In this document: positions 36,505 to 49,199 of the stretch, one piece after another
How the letters are laid out: each line of letters begins with the position of its first letter
Position numbering within the stretch: the stretch's first letter is position 1
Assembly (NCBI RefSeq): GCF_000004075.3
Contig: NC_026659.2
Location: 2,418,001-2,482,000 of the forward strand
Length of the DNA: 64,000 nucleotides
Origin: Cucumis sativus
Lineage: Eukaryota; Streptophyta; Magnoliopsida; Cucurbitales; Cucurbitaceae
Direction of reading: 5' to 3'
Made by a program: the position numbers and the translations under genes
The notes under the pieces: model-generated
Database searches by the model: none
The model's input: only the letters and a program-made list of their open reading frames with translations
Told to the model about the DNA's origin: nothing

Positions 36505-39500
36505 ATGGCTGCCAGAAAATATCTCCTCTCCTCCTTCCTTTCTCTAACCACAGCCTTTGCTCTATTTTTCACTTGGCTCCACCTCTCATCTCCACCGCCA
36601 AACGTCGCCGAGCTCCTCGACTGCGCCGCCTACTCCCCATGGTGCTCCTCCAAATCCCACCCCACCAATCTCGGCCGTGATCAGAACCCCACTCGACGCC
36701 ATGATCACTCTTCTGACACCCCACACCACCCTCTCGACCCACTCACTGTCACCGAAATTAACAAAGCCCGTTCAATCCTTTCCTCTCATCCCCTCTTCAA
36801 ATCCTCTCCCTTTTCCATCCACTCCTTAGTTCTCGAAGAGCCCAACAAATCTATAGTCCTAAAATGGAAAATCGGCGATCCTCTGCCTCCGAGAAAAGCC
36901 GTCGTTATAGCACGTGTCAACGAAAACTCCCACGTGCTGACCGTTGACCTGACCACGGCGAATGTCGTGATTCGCGAAACCGGCCCACACTCCGGTTATC
37001 CGACGATGACGGTGGAAGAGATGAACGGCGCCACGTGGGTGCCGTTAAAGAGCGAGAGTTTCAATCAAACGATTCTCAACCGTGGGATTGCTCTGTCCGA
37101 CTTGGCCTGCCTCCCGATTTCCACAGGATGGTTCGGCGCCGCGGAGGAGAATCGACGGCTGATTAAAGTTCAGTGCTACTCAATGAAAGACACAGCGAAT
37201 TTCTACATGAGACCCATCGAAGGATTGACCGTTCTGGTTGACTTAGACACTCAAGAAGTGATTGAAATTTCGGACAAAGGGAAAAACATCCCGATTCCAA
37301 AAGCCGCCAACACGGATTACCGATACTCAGCACAGCCGCCGAACAAGGTGATGAAGATATTGAATCCGATTTCGATAGAGCAACCGAAGGGGCCTAGTTT
37401 CAGTGTGGAGGATAATTACTTGGTGAAATGGGGAAATTGGGAGTTTCACTTGAAACCGGACCCGAGAGCCGGGAGTGTGATATATGGGGCTAAAATTCGG
37501 GACCCGGAAACAGGGGATTTGAGGGATGTAATATACAAAGGATATACGTCGGAGTTGTTTGTGCCTTATATGGATCCGACGGATGCTTGGTATTTCAAGA
37601 CGTATATGGATGCTGGGGAATATGGATTCGGGTTACAGGCGATGAGTCTTGACCCGCTTAATGATTGCCCGAGAAATGCGTATTATATGGACGGTGTGTT
37701 TGCGGCGGCGGATGGAAAGCCGTATGTGCGACGGAATATGATCTGCTTGTTTGAGAGTTACGCCGGCGATATTGGGTGGCGTCATGCAGAGAGTCCTATT
37801 ACCGGCATGGATGTAAGTCTAAATTGTTCTAACCCTTTTCCAATTTTTTTTTTTTATATAAGAAAATTACCTTTTCCACACTTTTTAACTTTCATACAAA
37901 TATTATTGACAACGTGAATACTAAGGGACTAATATTTCAAAATTTAAAATTAAAGTCTATTAGCTACCATCTTAAAATTCATTATTGATAAGTTTTGGTT
38001 ATATTTACGATTTTTTAAAAATATTGTTAACTAAACGGAGAAGTTCTACATTTTAATTGAATTATAATAAGTGAATGTAAGTTAGATTTTGAAATTAAAG
38101 AAACTGAGAAAGGATATCATAATTCGATATTCAATTGCTATTCATGTATAGACGTTTTTTAATATAAAATGAAATGCACTCTTTGGCTATAAAAGTTTAA
38201 CTTCAGTATTTTAAATTATTTTTCATGGTTGATTCATAGTACAAAGTTTTATTTATTTTGATTCCCACATTTAAAATATCTGAGATCGTCTGACAACAAT
38301 TGTTTTTTAAAATCTTGCAAATAAAGAGAACAAACGGTAAAAACAAAAGAAAGGTTTTGAAATCACGTGACCCAAAATGGACCAAATATGAAAAGTAACT
38401 TGTTTTCTTATGGCAAAATATCATCTTTTTTTGTTGATTAAAAAGAAGAAAAAGGAATTGAAAAATATAATATGTGGGAGCAGATCACTGAGGTAAGGCC
38501 GAAGGTGACGCTTGTGGCGAGGATGGCGGCCTCTGTGGCCAATTATGATTATATTGTCGATTGGGAGTTTCAAACAGATGGCCTCATCAGAATCAAGGTA
38601 TCGTTTTTCTCTTTCTATTTCCCTAGCCTTTTATTCAATTCTGAACTATATTAATAATGTTATAATCCCAACATTTAAGCATACTTAAAGCTAAAGCACA
38701 TGATCTCAAGTTGCCGGAAAAATAATACTAATGTACATGAAATGAATTTTGTCGTAGTTTACAAATTTCGACTAAAAGATTCCACTTCCATGTCAATTTT
38801 TTTAAAGCTTTGTTCATTTGTATATACAACCTTTCTTTGTCTCTAAAAAGTCAATGAATTTTAAGACGTATGCAACCATAGACGTTTGAATTTGGAATTA
38901 TACATTTATATACCCTAAAATTAAATTAAATATATCAAGGATTAAATTAATATTTTAAACTAAAAATACAGGTGGGTCTAAGTGGGATATTAATGGTGAA
39001 GGGGACATCATATGAGAACACGAACCAATTCCCTGGAGAAGATCTCCATGGCACACTGTTATCGGAAAATGTTATCGGAGTAATTCACGATCATTACATA
39101 ACATTCTACTTGGACATGGACATAGATGGCTCCGACAATTCATTTGTGAAGGTGAATCTCCAAAGGCAAAGGACTTCTAAAGGAGAATCTCCCAGAAAAA
39201 GTTACTTGAAAGCAGTGAAAAAAGTGGCCAAGACCGAGAAAGAAGCTCAAATTAAGCTTAGTTTATACGACCCATCAGAGTTTCATGTGGTGAATCCTTC
39301 GGTGAAGACTCGGGTGGGTAACCCGGTGGGGTACAAGGTGGTTCCGGCAGCCACCGCCGGGAATTTGCTGGATTTGGACGATCCGCCGCAGAGGAGAGGA
39401 GCGTTTACGAATAATCAAATTTGGGTTACGCCGTATAACCGGAGCGAGGAGTGGGCTGGGGGCCAGTTTGTTTACCAAAGCCATGGCGAGGATACCCTTC

Positions 39501-39988
39501 AATCTTGGTCCGACCGGTAAGCATTTTTTTTCTAAAATAAAACTTCATACAATATTTTACTCCAAAGTCTTTTTCTTCTCCATCATTCAAAGAGTAACGG
39601 TAATAATTGGATACTAAGTTTATGGATAATAACACACTGTCTATAGCTGTATTTTAAATAAATTGCAAATTTAGTAAGGTTTATCGTTGGTAGATTTATG
39701 ATTTATGAACGAGGTGGTGCAGAGTTGTAAAATAATTTTTTTTTATAATTATAAAATGGGTATGTGTGTGTTTGCAGGGATCGTGAGATAGAAAACAAAG
39801 ACATAGTTGTATGGTACACATTAGGGTTCCATCACATACCATGCCAAGAAGATTTTCCAATAATGCCAACCGTGTCGGCAAGTTTCGATTTGAAGCCTGT
39901 CAATTTCTTTGAGAGCAATCCAATTCTTTCATTCCCACCGAATACTTTCGAAGACCTTCCTGTTTGCAAGCCTGCTGCCTCGGCTTGA
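36505..39988 (+). CDS. Copper amine oxidase 2, 4 exons, 725 aa
   Basis: A tandem paralogue of the preceding amine oxidase, same reaction expected. Exons: 36505-37812, 38484-38597, 38972-39516 and 39778-39988. It has a clear N-terminal hydrophobic segment ([20 protein letters not shown]), then a longer linker with a CAAYSPWC stretch absent from copy 1. Catalytic residues are present: base Asp369 in YMDAGEYG, cofactor Tyr457 in NYDY, copper His513 and His515 in [12 protein letters not shown], and [12 protein letters not shown]. The ending KPAASA has no peroxisomal signal, so apoplastic or secretory location is likely. Exons 3 and 4 of copy 1 are a single exon here, with TNNQIWVTP read straight through. 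Exon 1 is much richer in G and C at third codon positions than copy 1. Intact. Confidence 0.95.
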
Positions 39989-40008
39989 TTGACAACACTA
40001 GATAACAG

Positions 40009-40054
40009 TATGATTAATTCTCTTGTAGTATTATGGTTAATTCTCTTGTAGTGT
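40009..40054. repeat. Tandem repeat, 2 x 23 bp, 3' of amine oxidase 2
   Basis: TATGATTAATTCTCTTGTAG and TATGGTTAATTCTCTTGTAG are adjacent with one difference over the shown part. They lie just past the stop codon, probably in the 3' untranslated region. Confidence 0.85.
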
Positions 40055-41077
40055 TGCTGTTTATCACTAGTACACTTTTCTCTACCACATAACTAACTAA
40101 TAAAATCATTACCCGTTGATCACATTTTCTAATATTTTAGTTTTTATACTTTTAAATCTATCATTTAAGGTGTTTAATTTCTTTATTTTCACAAGAACAT
40201 TAATTTTAATCTGAACCAAGTGTTATCGGATATAGCACTAAAATGAACAAGTTGAAGGTATAATAGAACAAAAGCTACCAAACTCAATACATCATTTCAA
40301 AATAGAACTCTACAAAAAAATTCAGTCTAGAAATAAAAGTTTGGTAGGCAATGATGCTAACAATCATCAGAATATGGCCTTTAACTAAAACTATAATAAC
40401 TCATAACATGACAACAGAAAAGTGATTAGTGCACTAACACGAATGAAAAAGACCTCTCACATATAAATCAAGTTCCATTTTTCTTTCTCTTTGTGTACAA
40501 TAACGATTGAAGAGAAAACCAAAAAAATATTACGATATATATATATAACTCCACTTTTAAAGGTCATCAATCATTCATTATTATAGCAAATAATCCTTCC
40601 ATTTAGGCTAATGTTTTCTTGGGTTTTAACTGCATCAAGTGTGAAAATATGTAGGAGATCAAATTTCCGGCCTCTGAAGAAAAGCAGCTTATGTTAATTT
40701 AAACCCTAAAATTCCAATAAACTCTAAATTTAAAATCTTTCCTAAAACTTAAAATAAATGGCAAAAAAAAAAAAAAAAAAAAAAACAAACAAACCTATGC
40801 ATTTGGCTATTGATTACTCACTCAACTACTAAGTTAAAACATCTGAGTTTTAAGATTTGTTTAGATGTTTTCTATTACTTTTTTTCCTTTTTAAGATTAC
40901 AAATATAACTATTTGATATAATAATAATTTTAAAAATATAAAGATAACAAAGTCGGTTCAAATCTAATCATGATAGTAATCTATCATTGATAAATAATAA
41001 GAAGTTACCAACAATAGGTATATTGTCGTTGATAAACTTTGCTACATAATGATTATTATCTTAGGATATATTTTTAT

Positions 41078-41167
41078 GAGATAAACAACAATATAATTGT
41101 GAGATATAGAAAGGACGAGTAAGAGATAAACAACAATATAATTGTGAGATATAGAAAGGACGAGTAA
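41078..41167. repeat. Exact tandem duplication, 2 x 45 bp
   Basis: A 45-base unit starting GAGATAAACAACAATATAAT and ending GGACGAGTAA occurs twice in direct succession (starts at 41078 and 41123), identical as read. Confidence 0.92.
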
Positions 41168-42241
41168 GTGGGGAAAAAAAGTACACAGAGAAGCTGTATA
41201 GCACAAGTGTGGGTCACAAATATCAGTGGACATTGGATAAGTGATAAACCTAATTTGTGGTTATCCTTGGTGTACGAGAATGAATGATGAACATCCAACT
41301 TTTTGGTGAAGATTCCAAATGGATTCTGCTTTGGTTGAGTGTGTTGTGGATATACTCAGAGAGGTTGCGCAGTGTCTTACTCAATTGCTAACAAAAGACT
41401 TTCTTCTACTTCCACAAAAATCTTAAACCAACTCTCTTTCATATATATAAAGCCATAATATTAGAGTTCATTCTAATTACTAATGTTTGTTCTTTCTTCC
41501 ACATTTTTCCTGCTTCAATTGCGTTCTAAGTGGTGGCTTATTTATCTTTTTAATTTCTTTTTTATTTAAGGTAATCTATGCATTTCATTAACTTTTTCAA
41601 TGAAAAAAACAGAATTTGATCAAACATTTAATTTAATAAATTGACATGGATACTACCTATATATATAATTTCATACCTGTTGTTTTTGTTTAATGCATCA
41701 CAAAACATTAGATTATTCAACTTGGGCTTTAGTGATAATTTATGTTAGTTGCTAAACAATTTTTGCAATAAAAATAATATCTTTAGCGCTGAATTTTATG
41801 TGTCGTTAAATGTTGACTTTTTTTTTCTTTTATAATAATAGTGTGACGTGATTGGAAATATATTTAACATTTTTGTATTTGAGAATAGGATTCACATGTC
41901 CAACTTGCCCGTCTATATTGCCAACCAAATTCAGTATTTCTATAAACTTTTTTAATATCAACTAAACTTTCTAATTAAACTAACTTATAAATAAGTATTT
42001 CGTTTGGTTATTATCCTTATTTTGATTTTAACTAATTAATAAGTAAAGTTTTTAGTGAAAATATATAATATAATAAAAACTAAAAACGATTTTTTATTCA
42101 TTTTCCCAACATGGCCATACATCTTTTCAAGTTTGCCAAATTTTCTAGCATACAGTAAGGACCGACTACTAGTCTTTTAGAAAGCTAGCTACAACATAGA
42201 ATCACATACCCAAACTATAATATAACTAATGATCCCTTATT

Positions 42242-44895
42242 TTAGGCCAAGTAAAGGTCCGAATTGGAGAGTGATGGCGTAGGAATAGCAACCAAAGGAT
42301 TCAACTTCTTATTGACAATTCCAAATTTCTCTTTAAAATCAATCACTGAATCCTTAGGCAATTCCCACTCGAAAGAATGCAGCAAAGATGCCAATATGAA
42401 CATCAGCATCCTCTCGGCCAATGCGATCCCTGCACATGATCTTTTGCCATATCCAAATGGGTAAAACTCCATGGCATTATTACTGTCACCCAATTCAAAC
42501 TGTCCAGCACATTCTTCTTCGTTACTTTTTACGAACCTTTCTGGCATAAATTTCAAGGGATTATCCCAAATTGTAGGATCTCTTTGAATGCCCCAAAGGT
42601 TGAAGTAGATGGTTGAATCTTTTGGGATGTAGTACCCTCCAAGAGTGGTTGAGGAAGTAAGAGTTCGAGGCACTAATAGAAAGATAGCAGGATGTAAACG
42701 AAGTGTCTCTTTAATCACGGCATTTAAATAGCATAATTTGGGGAAGTGAAATTCTTCCACTATTGCGTTTAAACCTATCACTTTCTTTAGTTCTTCTTTC
42801 ACTTTCTTCATTGTATCTGGATGTTGCATTAATTCTGCCATTGCCCACTCAATTGTAGTCGATGTTGTTTCCGTTCCACCAATCACAATGTCCTGCGTAT
42901 TACAAAAAAATAATAATATAACAAATAAAAAAATAATGGTTTTAGGCTATAATTAAGCGACAAAATTACGAATACCTTTAGTTCTTTAGATTTAAAGATA
43001 ATATTTTTATATAATTTTGAAAGAAAAAAACTTGATTACATCCCATATACAAGTATCTCATGTTCTACTTATCTGTCTCGCATACAAAAATAGAAATGAT
43101 CAAATATTTAAAAATATATATTTTTAGACGGTGGAGAGATATGAAACACACTTGATAGATAAGTGTGCATTTGGTTGGTTCATAAGTGTATGTTTTGATT
43201 GAGTTAGTTATAATAAAAATGTTGTTAAATTTATAGTATGGGTAGAAATTGTTATACTCGTATTGAATAATGAGCAACACTTTTGAGGACCACCCCATTT
43301 ATATGATAGAGAAGTTCTAGAAAATATCTATATGAGAACTTAATAAATTAGAAAAGGATGGGTGCAATCTCATGAATAGAGTTTATATCAAACCTATATC
43401 TCAAATCCTTTTCAATTCCAACCCCAAATTGATGAACAAGGCAGGATATATCAAACCTATATCTCAAATACTCCATACATATATGAGAAAAATAAAAATG
43501 GAATTCTTGTTATATTAAAAACTTTTTAAGCAACAAAAATTTGTAAAATAAAAAGAAACAATAAAATTTGGTTTGGTTATTTTGAATTTTAAGAAAAAAG
43601 AAACAACAAAAATGGGAAGAAAAAAAAAGCATGAGAGTAGAATTAAAATCCCAGGTGATTTCAAGTTGTTGGTTGTTCTATTAGATATGCTTGTATTATA
43701 TGTATGGAGGCATGGATTAAAGTATATTACATATAAACGGTACCTTCTTTTATATATATTTTTATAAAAATAGTGTATATAAATAAAAGAACATGTTGTG
43801 AGGGCACTTGCTCCATCTTGGAAACGTTCCCCATAAAAATGATGAGATGGACCAAACACTCTGAATAGATAATTTTATTTTATTTTTTACTGTAATTATT
43901 ATAATTATTATTTATAAAAATGATGAGATGCATTTTTTCAAAGGAAATCATACCAATAGCAAAGCTTTGAGTTGGTCGTTCGTAATGCACTCTGAATTAT
44001 CTTCATTATCCTGAAGCTCCAACAACAGCTGCAAGTACCCTCCTTTTCCCCCACCATTTCCTCCCATCTTCCTTTGCTCTTCAATGGCAGAATTCAGAAT
44101 CCCATCCAACACACCCATCACCTTCTTCGTCCTCCTTCCAATTCCCTGCAAATCAAACCGACCCAACACCGGAAAAACATCCGACACATTCCGACTTCCT
44201 AGCAACACCACCAGTTCATCCATCATTTCCCTAAACTTCACTTCCAAACCAACCCCATCCTCTCCCATCACCCGCCCCGAATCGCCCCATGTCATTGCTA
44301 CAACGGATTTCATTGTCGCAAGGAAACTCACCTTTCCAATGTCTATTTGTGTTCCCACCGATTCGAACACACCTTTAATCACTTTTCTCACCTCTTGTCT
44401 TCGAACACAGTAGGACGCGTCGAGGTTGGACTTGCTAATCATTTTCCGGACGAAGATTTTTCTTAGCTTCTTCCAGTCCTCCCCATCCTGGGCAAAGACA
44501 ATGCCGGAGCATCCGTAGCTGGAGAGAAGAGCACAAACGGTGGTGTTTCGATTGGGAAAGAGAGTTTCTTGGTGGTGGAAGGCTTCTTTGATGAAAGCAG
44601 GCGAAGTGAGAACGACGCAGAGCTTTGGCCCAAGACGGAGCTTGAAAACTGGGCCGTAGATTTTAGCCAAATGGGTTAATTTGTGGTGGGGGTTGCCTGA
44701 TAAAAATGGAAGGTAACCGACCAGCGGCAGGCCACGGGGGCCTGGAGGTAAAGAGGGACGCCGGAATTTGGATCGGAGCCATAAGAGAGCAAACATGAAG
44801 AGGAAGATAAAGAGAATGAGGGTTGAAATTTGGTTTTGATTATCTGAATCTACGGACCAAAATAAGAAGAGGAACGGAAATGAGAGTAAGGACAT
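42242..44895 (-). CDS. Cytochrome P450 gene 1 (CYP706-like), 2 exons, 530 aa
   Basis: A haem monooxygenase of the endoplasmic reticulum. Exon 1 is 44895-43954 (314 codons) and exon 2 is 42892-42242; the 1061-bp intron is phase 0. The N-terminal anchor (about residues 20-40) is followed by the proline hinge LPPGPRGLPLVG. VFPVLGRFDLQGIGRR is characteristic of CYP706-type enzymes. The I-helix motif reads GGTETTSTT, with Glu where Asp is usual. KETLRLHP (K-helix ExxR), FMPERF and the haem loop FGYGKRSCAG (Cys467) are present. It is closest to gene 2: both first exons are exactly 942 bases. CYP706 enzymes elsewhere oxidise sesquiterpenes or phenolics; the substrate here is unknown. The subfamily call is from motif memory and could be wrong, but the P450 identity is certain. 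Confidence 0.9.
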
Positions 44896-45768
44896 AGTAA
44901 AGAATTTTAGAAATGAATAATTGAAGCTCCAAAATTCAGAATTTATGGATTAAACGTCGAAATGGTAAAGTTTTATAAAGATTTCTCAAGAGTGTGGGCT
45001 GAGAAATCTTTGAGCCAACCATTAAGCCACCTCACGGTTCTTCTTTAATAAATTAAATGCAAACTCACATATTTGGATTTGTGCACTTCAACTAATTGAT
45101 TTGTGCATTTTTAATATAAATTTGAAATAGCTTTTAACATATATATACATAAAAGTTGAAGCAACTTCCATGAACTTGTTAAAATTTTATCACATAAATA
45201 ATATTTGAACTTTAATAAATTATTTTTAGATAAATGAGTTATTTCAAGCGTTGGTTGAGATTTTGAAGTGTTTAGTAGTCCTTTATGGTAATTTGAGTTA
45301 ATACTTTTTTTAGAACAAACCAAACAAAATTTACATAAACCTTTATAAAAAAGTCTAATAGAAATAAGATATCAATCTTATAGTAATCACATCACATCAA
45401 ATATATATCACAATCTGATAGAGAGGTTTCAAGTTCGATCCATCACCTTCAAGTTGTACTTAATAAGACCTTTTCAAAAACAAAAAAGATTTAGTATCCA
45501 ATAAAAATCGTTTGAAAATCAGATATTACAATAATATATCAACACATGATAATTAAATAGAAATAACACACTATTAATAATAAAATATAAATCCAAATAC
45601 AAATGATGATCACAAGCAAAATTAAAAGGAATTTATGGCTAATGACATTTAAGTAAATTCTTGATGAGTGACATTTTAGAAACCCGTACGTTTCTATACA
45701 TATGCCAGTGCAGAAAATGTTGGATATTACAATGTAACATATTGCAATTATTTAATAATACACAGAGC
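44896..45768. other. Spacer between P450 genes 1 and 2
   Basis: 870 bases of AT-rich DNA holding the promoter of gene 1 and the 3' flank of gene 2 (both on minus). A GTTTCAAGTTCGATCC sequence near 45426-45441 resembles a tRNA/SINE B box but lacks a convincing A box. Nothing else was seen. Confidence 0.55.
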
Positions 45769-48201
45769 CTACATCATATTATAAAGCTCCAAGTTGGAAA
45801 GCCTTGGTGTAGGAATAACAACCAAAGGATTCAACTTCTTACTGACAATTCCAAACTTTTCTTCCAAATCAAGCGTTGAACCCTCGGGTAATTTCCATTC
45901 AAATCCATGCAACAATGAAGCTAATATTAAAACCAACAACCTCTCGGCTAGAGGAATCCCCACACATAACTTTTTACCTGCTCCAAATGGACAAAACTCT
46001 ATCTTATTGCCAGTAAAATCGTACATATTTTCATTAGATTCATTCAAAAATCTCTCAGGCATGAAGTCTAATGGGTTGTCCCAAATTTTAGGGTCTCTTT
46101 GGATGGCCCAAATATTGAAGTAGATAGTTGAGCTCTTTGGAATAGTGTACCCTTCGAGGGTGGTTCTTTGGTTAGTCGTCCGTGGCACTAAAAGAGGTAC
46201 TGGTGGGTGTAAACGAAGTGTTTCTTTAATTGCTGCATCTAAATAATGTAATTTAGATAAGTGAAATTCTTCAACCATTTGGTTTAAACCCACAACTTTT
46301 GTTAATTCTTCTTTGACTTTCTTCATTATGTTTGGTTGTTGTATCAATTCTGCGATTGTCCACTCAATTGTAGTTGATGTTGTGTCTGTTCCTCCAATGA
46401 TGATGTCCTATACAAAACCATTAAAAAGAGATCATAGGTTCTTAAATACATTGAACTACTTAATGTAAATTCAATAAAAAAATCAATTAGAGAAAAAGAA
46501 CAGGAAAAAAAAAAAAAAGGGGGAAAAACCTCATACTCATCTATCTTTTTCTATCTCATAACAGTTATCAAGAGCTTGTTCAAAAAATTTATTCGAAGGA
46601 ATGACTTTTAATATGTATTATAAATTGAAAATTGCCATAATTGAGATTCCATTATGAGAAAAAAATGATTGGGCACAAATGTAAAATTTTAACTCAAACA
46701 AAACCATACCAATTTGTTTTTATAGGAAAAAAAAACCTAATTTTTTAAACTAGGACAATATTTTAAAATTTTAAATTTTAAATTTGATTAAGAAGTCAAA
46801 TATTATTAGAAGTGATAAAAGAAAAGGCAGGTATACTTGTCCTAAAATAATATAGCTCCACTCAGATAGAGCTTGCATTATCACAATTTTTTTTTAAAAA
46901 ATAAATTACAAGAAAAATAAATTGTTTTTTAAAATTATATTTTAAATTACAATAAAATAAACTAAAATATTTACAAAATATAATAATGATAGAATATTAG
47001 CGTTTATCACTTATATATATATATATATATATATCGATACCTATTTATCACTAATAACATATAAAATTTTGGCATATTTATAAATATTTTAAATTTTTTA
47101 TTTGTAATTTAAAACAACTTCGCTCATTATAATTATAATTTTGAACTAATTTTTAGAAATTGGAATGGTATGGATTTAAATAGAATCTAATAATCATTTA
47201 AGGGTAAAAAAGAGCATATTGGAATGGCAATGAAAAGATAAGTAATTGGGAAAGCATACGACTAGCAAAGCCTTGAGTTCTTTATCGGTAATGGACTCTG
47301 AACTATCCTCACCCTCCATAACCTCCAACAGTAACTGTAAAAACCCTCTGTTTTCCATCCCATCTCCTCCCCTTTTCCTCTGTTCTTCAATGGCAGAATT
47401 AAAAATCCCATCAAAAACATTCATCACCTTCTTCATCTTCCTCCCAATTCCCTGCAAATCTAACCCACCCAACACCGGAAATAGATCCGACAAATTTGGA
47501 GTTCCAAGCAACACCATCAGTTCATTCACCACTTCCATGAACTTCGCTTCCAAATCAGCCCCATCCACTCCGATCAGTCCCCTTGAGCCACCCCACGTCA
47601 TCGCCATTACCGATTTCACAGCAGCCATCAAACTCAATTTACTGATATCAATTGGGGTTCCCGCCGATTCCAACACGCCTTTAATTATTTTTCTCACTTC
47701 TCGTCTTCGCAAAGGATACGACGCATCAAGATTTGATTTGCTAAGCATTTTTCGGGCAAAGATTTTTCTCAGCTTCTTCCAAATGCTCTCGTTCTGGCTG
47801 AATACAATATCGACTCCGCCGTAGGTGGCAAGAAGAGCGCTGACGGTGGCATCTCGGTTGTCGAAGACAGTTTCTTGGTGACGGAGGACTTCATTGACGG
47901 AGGAAGGGGAGGTGAGAACAACGCAGAGCTTAGTTCCGAGGCGGAGCTTGAAAATTGGGCCGTACATTTTGGCCAAATTGTTGAATGTGTGGTGGAGATT
48001 GGTGGATAAAAATGGAAGATAACCGAGCAGGGGCAGGCCACGGGGGCCTGGAGGCAAAGGGGGATGCTGGAATTTGGATTGGAGCCATAAGAGAGCAAAA
48101 ATGAAAAGGAAGAAAAAAAGAAGTGCTGTTGAAATTTGACTGTGTTTGTTGAAATCTAAGGACCAAAATGAGAAGAGGAAGGGAATTGAGAGTGTCGGCA
48201 T
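45769..48201 (-). CDS. Cytochrome P450 gene 2 (CYP706-like), 2 exons, 526 aa
   Basis: Exon 1 is 48201-47260 (314 codons) and exon 2 is 46407-45769; the intron of 852 bases is phase 0 at the same point as in gene 1. Motifs: anchor (about residues 20-40), LPPGPRGLPLLGYLPFL, LFPVLGGLDLQGIGRK, I-helix GGTDTTSTT, KETLRLHPPVPLLVPR and FMPERF. The haem loop FGAGKKLCVG (Cys462) has Lys in place of the nearly invariant Arg of FxxGxRxCxG, the only such change among the five genes. Otherwise the frame is intact and the length normal. It is a tandem duplicate of gene 1, about 0.9 kb from it. The AT-rich intron contains a long TA repeat. Whether the enzyme is active is open. Confidence 0.88.
47011..47034. 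repeat. (TA)n microsatellite in P450 gene 2 intron
   Basis: About twelve uninterrupted TA units. The flanking DNA (about 46965-47105) has rough inverted ends (AAATATTTACAAAATATA and ATATTTATAAATATTTTA) that may be a decayed relative of the element at 30502-30612. Confidence 0.85.
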
Positions 48202-48339
48202 TGCTATGGGTTTTAGAAATGATTATTGAAGAGCTCCATAATATACCGATGAAAATTTAAAACTATTTGAAGAAAATACAAATACATAGATGCATCACTG
48301 TATGTTACTATCTCTTTTTCATTCCACTGATTACTATCT

Positions 48340-48715
48340 CTATCTCGTTATCATATAAACATTAGTTTCTATTTAATTATGTTATCTAATTGTTAATGAT
48401 ATACTAATTACTGTTTCATTCGTGTTTTTGATATCTACTATACTATACTGTCAATAATACAATTGTTGACATAACTACTATATAATATATTCGTTATCAA
48501 TAAGGGACGTTTGTGAATGATATTGATTGTTATCTAATTGTTATTTGATCAATATCCAAATCAAGTTGCCAATAAAACTAATTGTTACCTATGTTCCATC
48601 CAAAACAAGTTGTTAATGATACAGTATTGTTATCTAATTTATAATGATAGTGATTTGATATTTCATTTTTATTTGATATTAGTTGTTATCTAATTGTTAT
48701 ATTATGATTCTTTTT
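48340..48715. repeat. Degenerate dispersed repeat with TTGTTATCTAATTGTTA core
   Basis: The phrase (T)GTTATCTAATTGTTA recurs near 48379, 48530 and 48683, with looser versions between. Spacing is irregular, about 150 bases, so this is either an old tandem array or parts of a decayed element. Confidence 0.5.
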
Positions 48716-49199
48716 AATATGGCTAGAGTGTGAAATATGCACCATACAAAATTAATGGTGTAAAATATCTAGATTTGAATGGTATGGAATATGTAGATTT
48801 TTTAAAAATTAAATATGATATGCCAAACATTTATTTATTTCTTAGGTTCTTTTATTGCCACCCTTAACACGTTTCTAAAGATTCAAGATTCAACATTCTT
48901 TAAAATTTAAAATTCAATAATGAAAAATGCCTAAAAATATTGAAATATCTACAAAAATGAGGTATAGTTTGAAGGGAAGGGAGTGTTAACCGAAGAGTTT
49001 TTTTATTATTTATTCCTTAGTACATTTCTTTTTTTATATAGTTAAATTTAGTTTAGCTAAAATTTGACGGGACTTGCATTTGCAAAAATGGAAAGATAAG
49101 TTAAAGTAATTAAGTTCATATTAGATACTTTATTATTTGCAAAAATGACAAAAACGAAGTCCAACTCACACATCAAGAGGTAAAATGTCACAAATATCA

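Larger units (their letters stand above)
39989..42241. other. Spacer between amine oxidases and P450 cluster
   Basis: AT-rich 2.25 kb with two short exact or near-exact tandem repeats (listed) and a poly-A run at 40763-40785. A GATAG/CTATC-containing patch around 40895-41045 recalls the element at 30502-30612. A 35-codon frame at 41319-41426 is too short to call. Confidence 0.6.

Noticed and set aside
41319-41426. 35-codon frame starting MDSALVECVVDILREVAQ
   Set aside because: It has a non-random look, faintly like the start of a coiled-coil resistance protein, but it is too short, isolated and without a continuing exon.
45410-45450. B-box-like GTTCGATCC suggesting a tRNA gene or SINE
   Set aside because: No A box at the right distance and no cloverleaf could be drawn.
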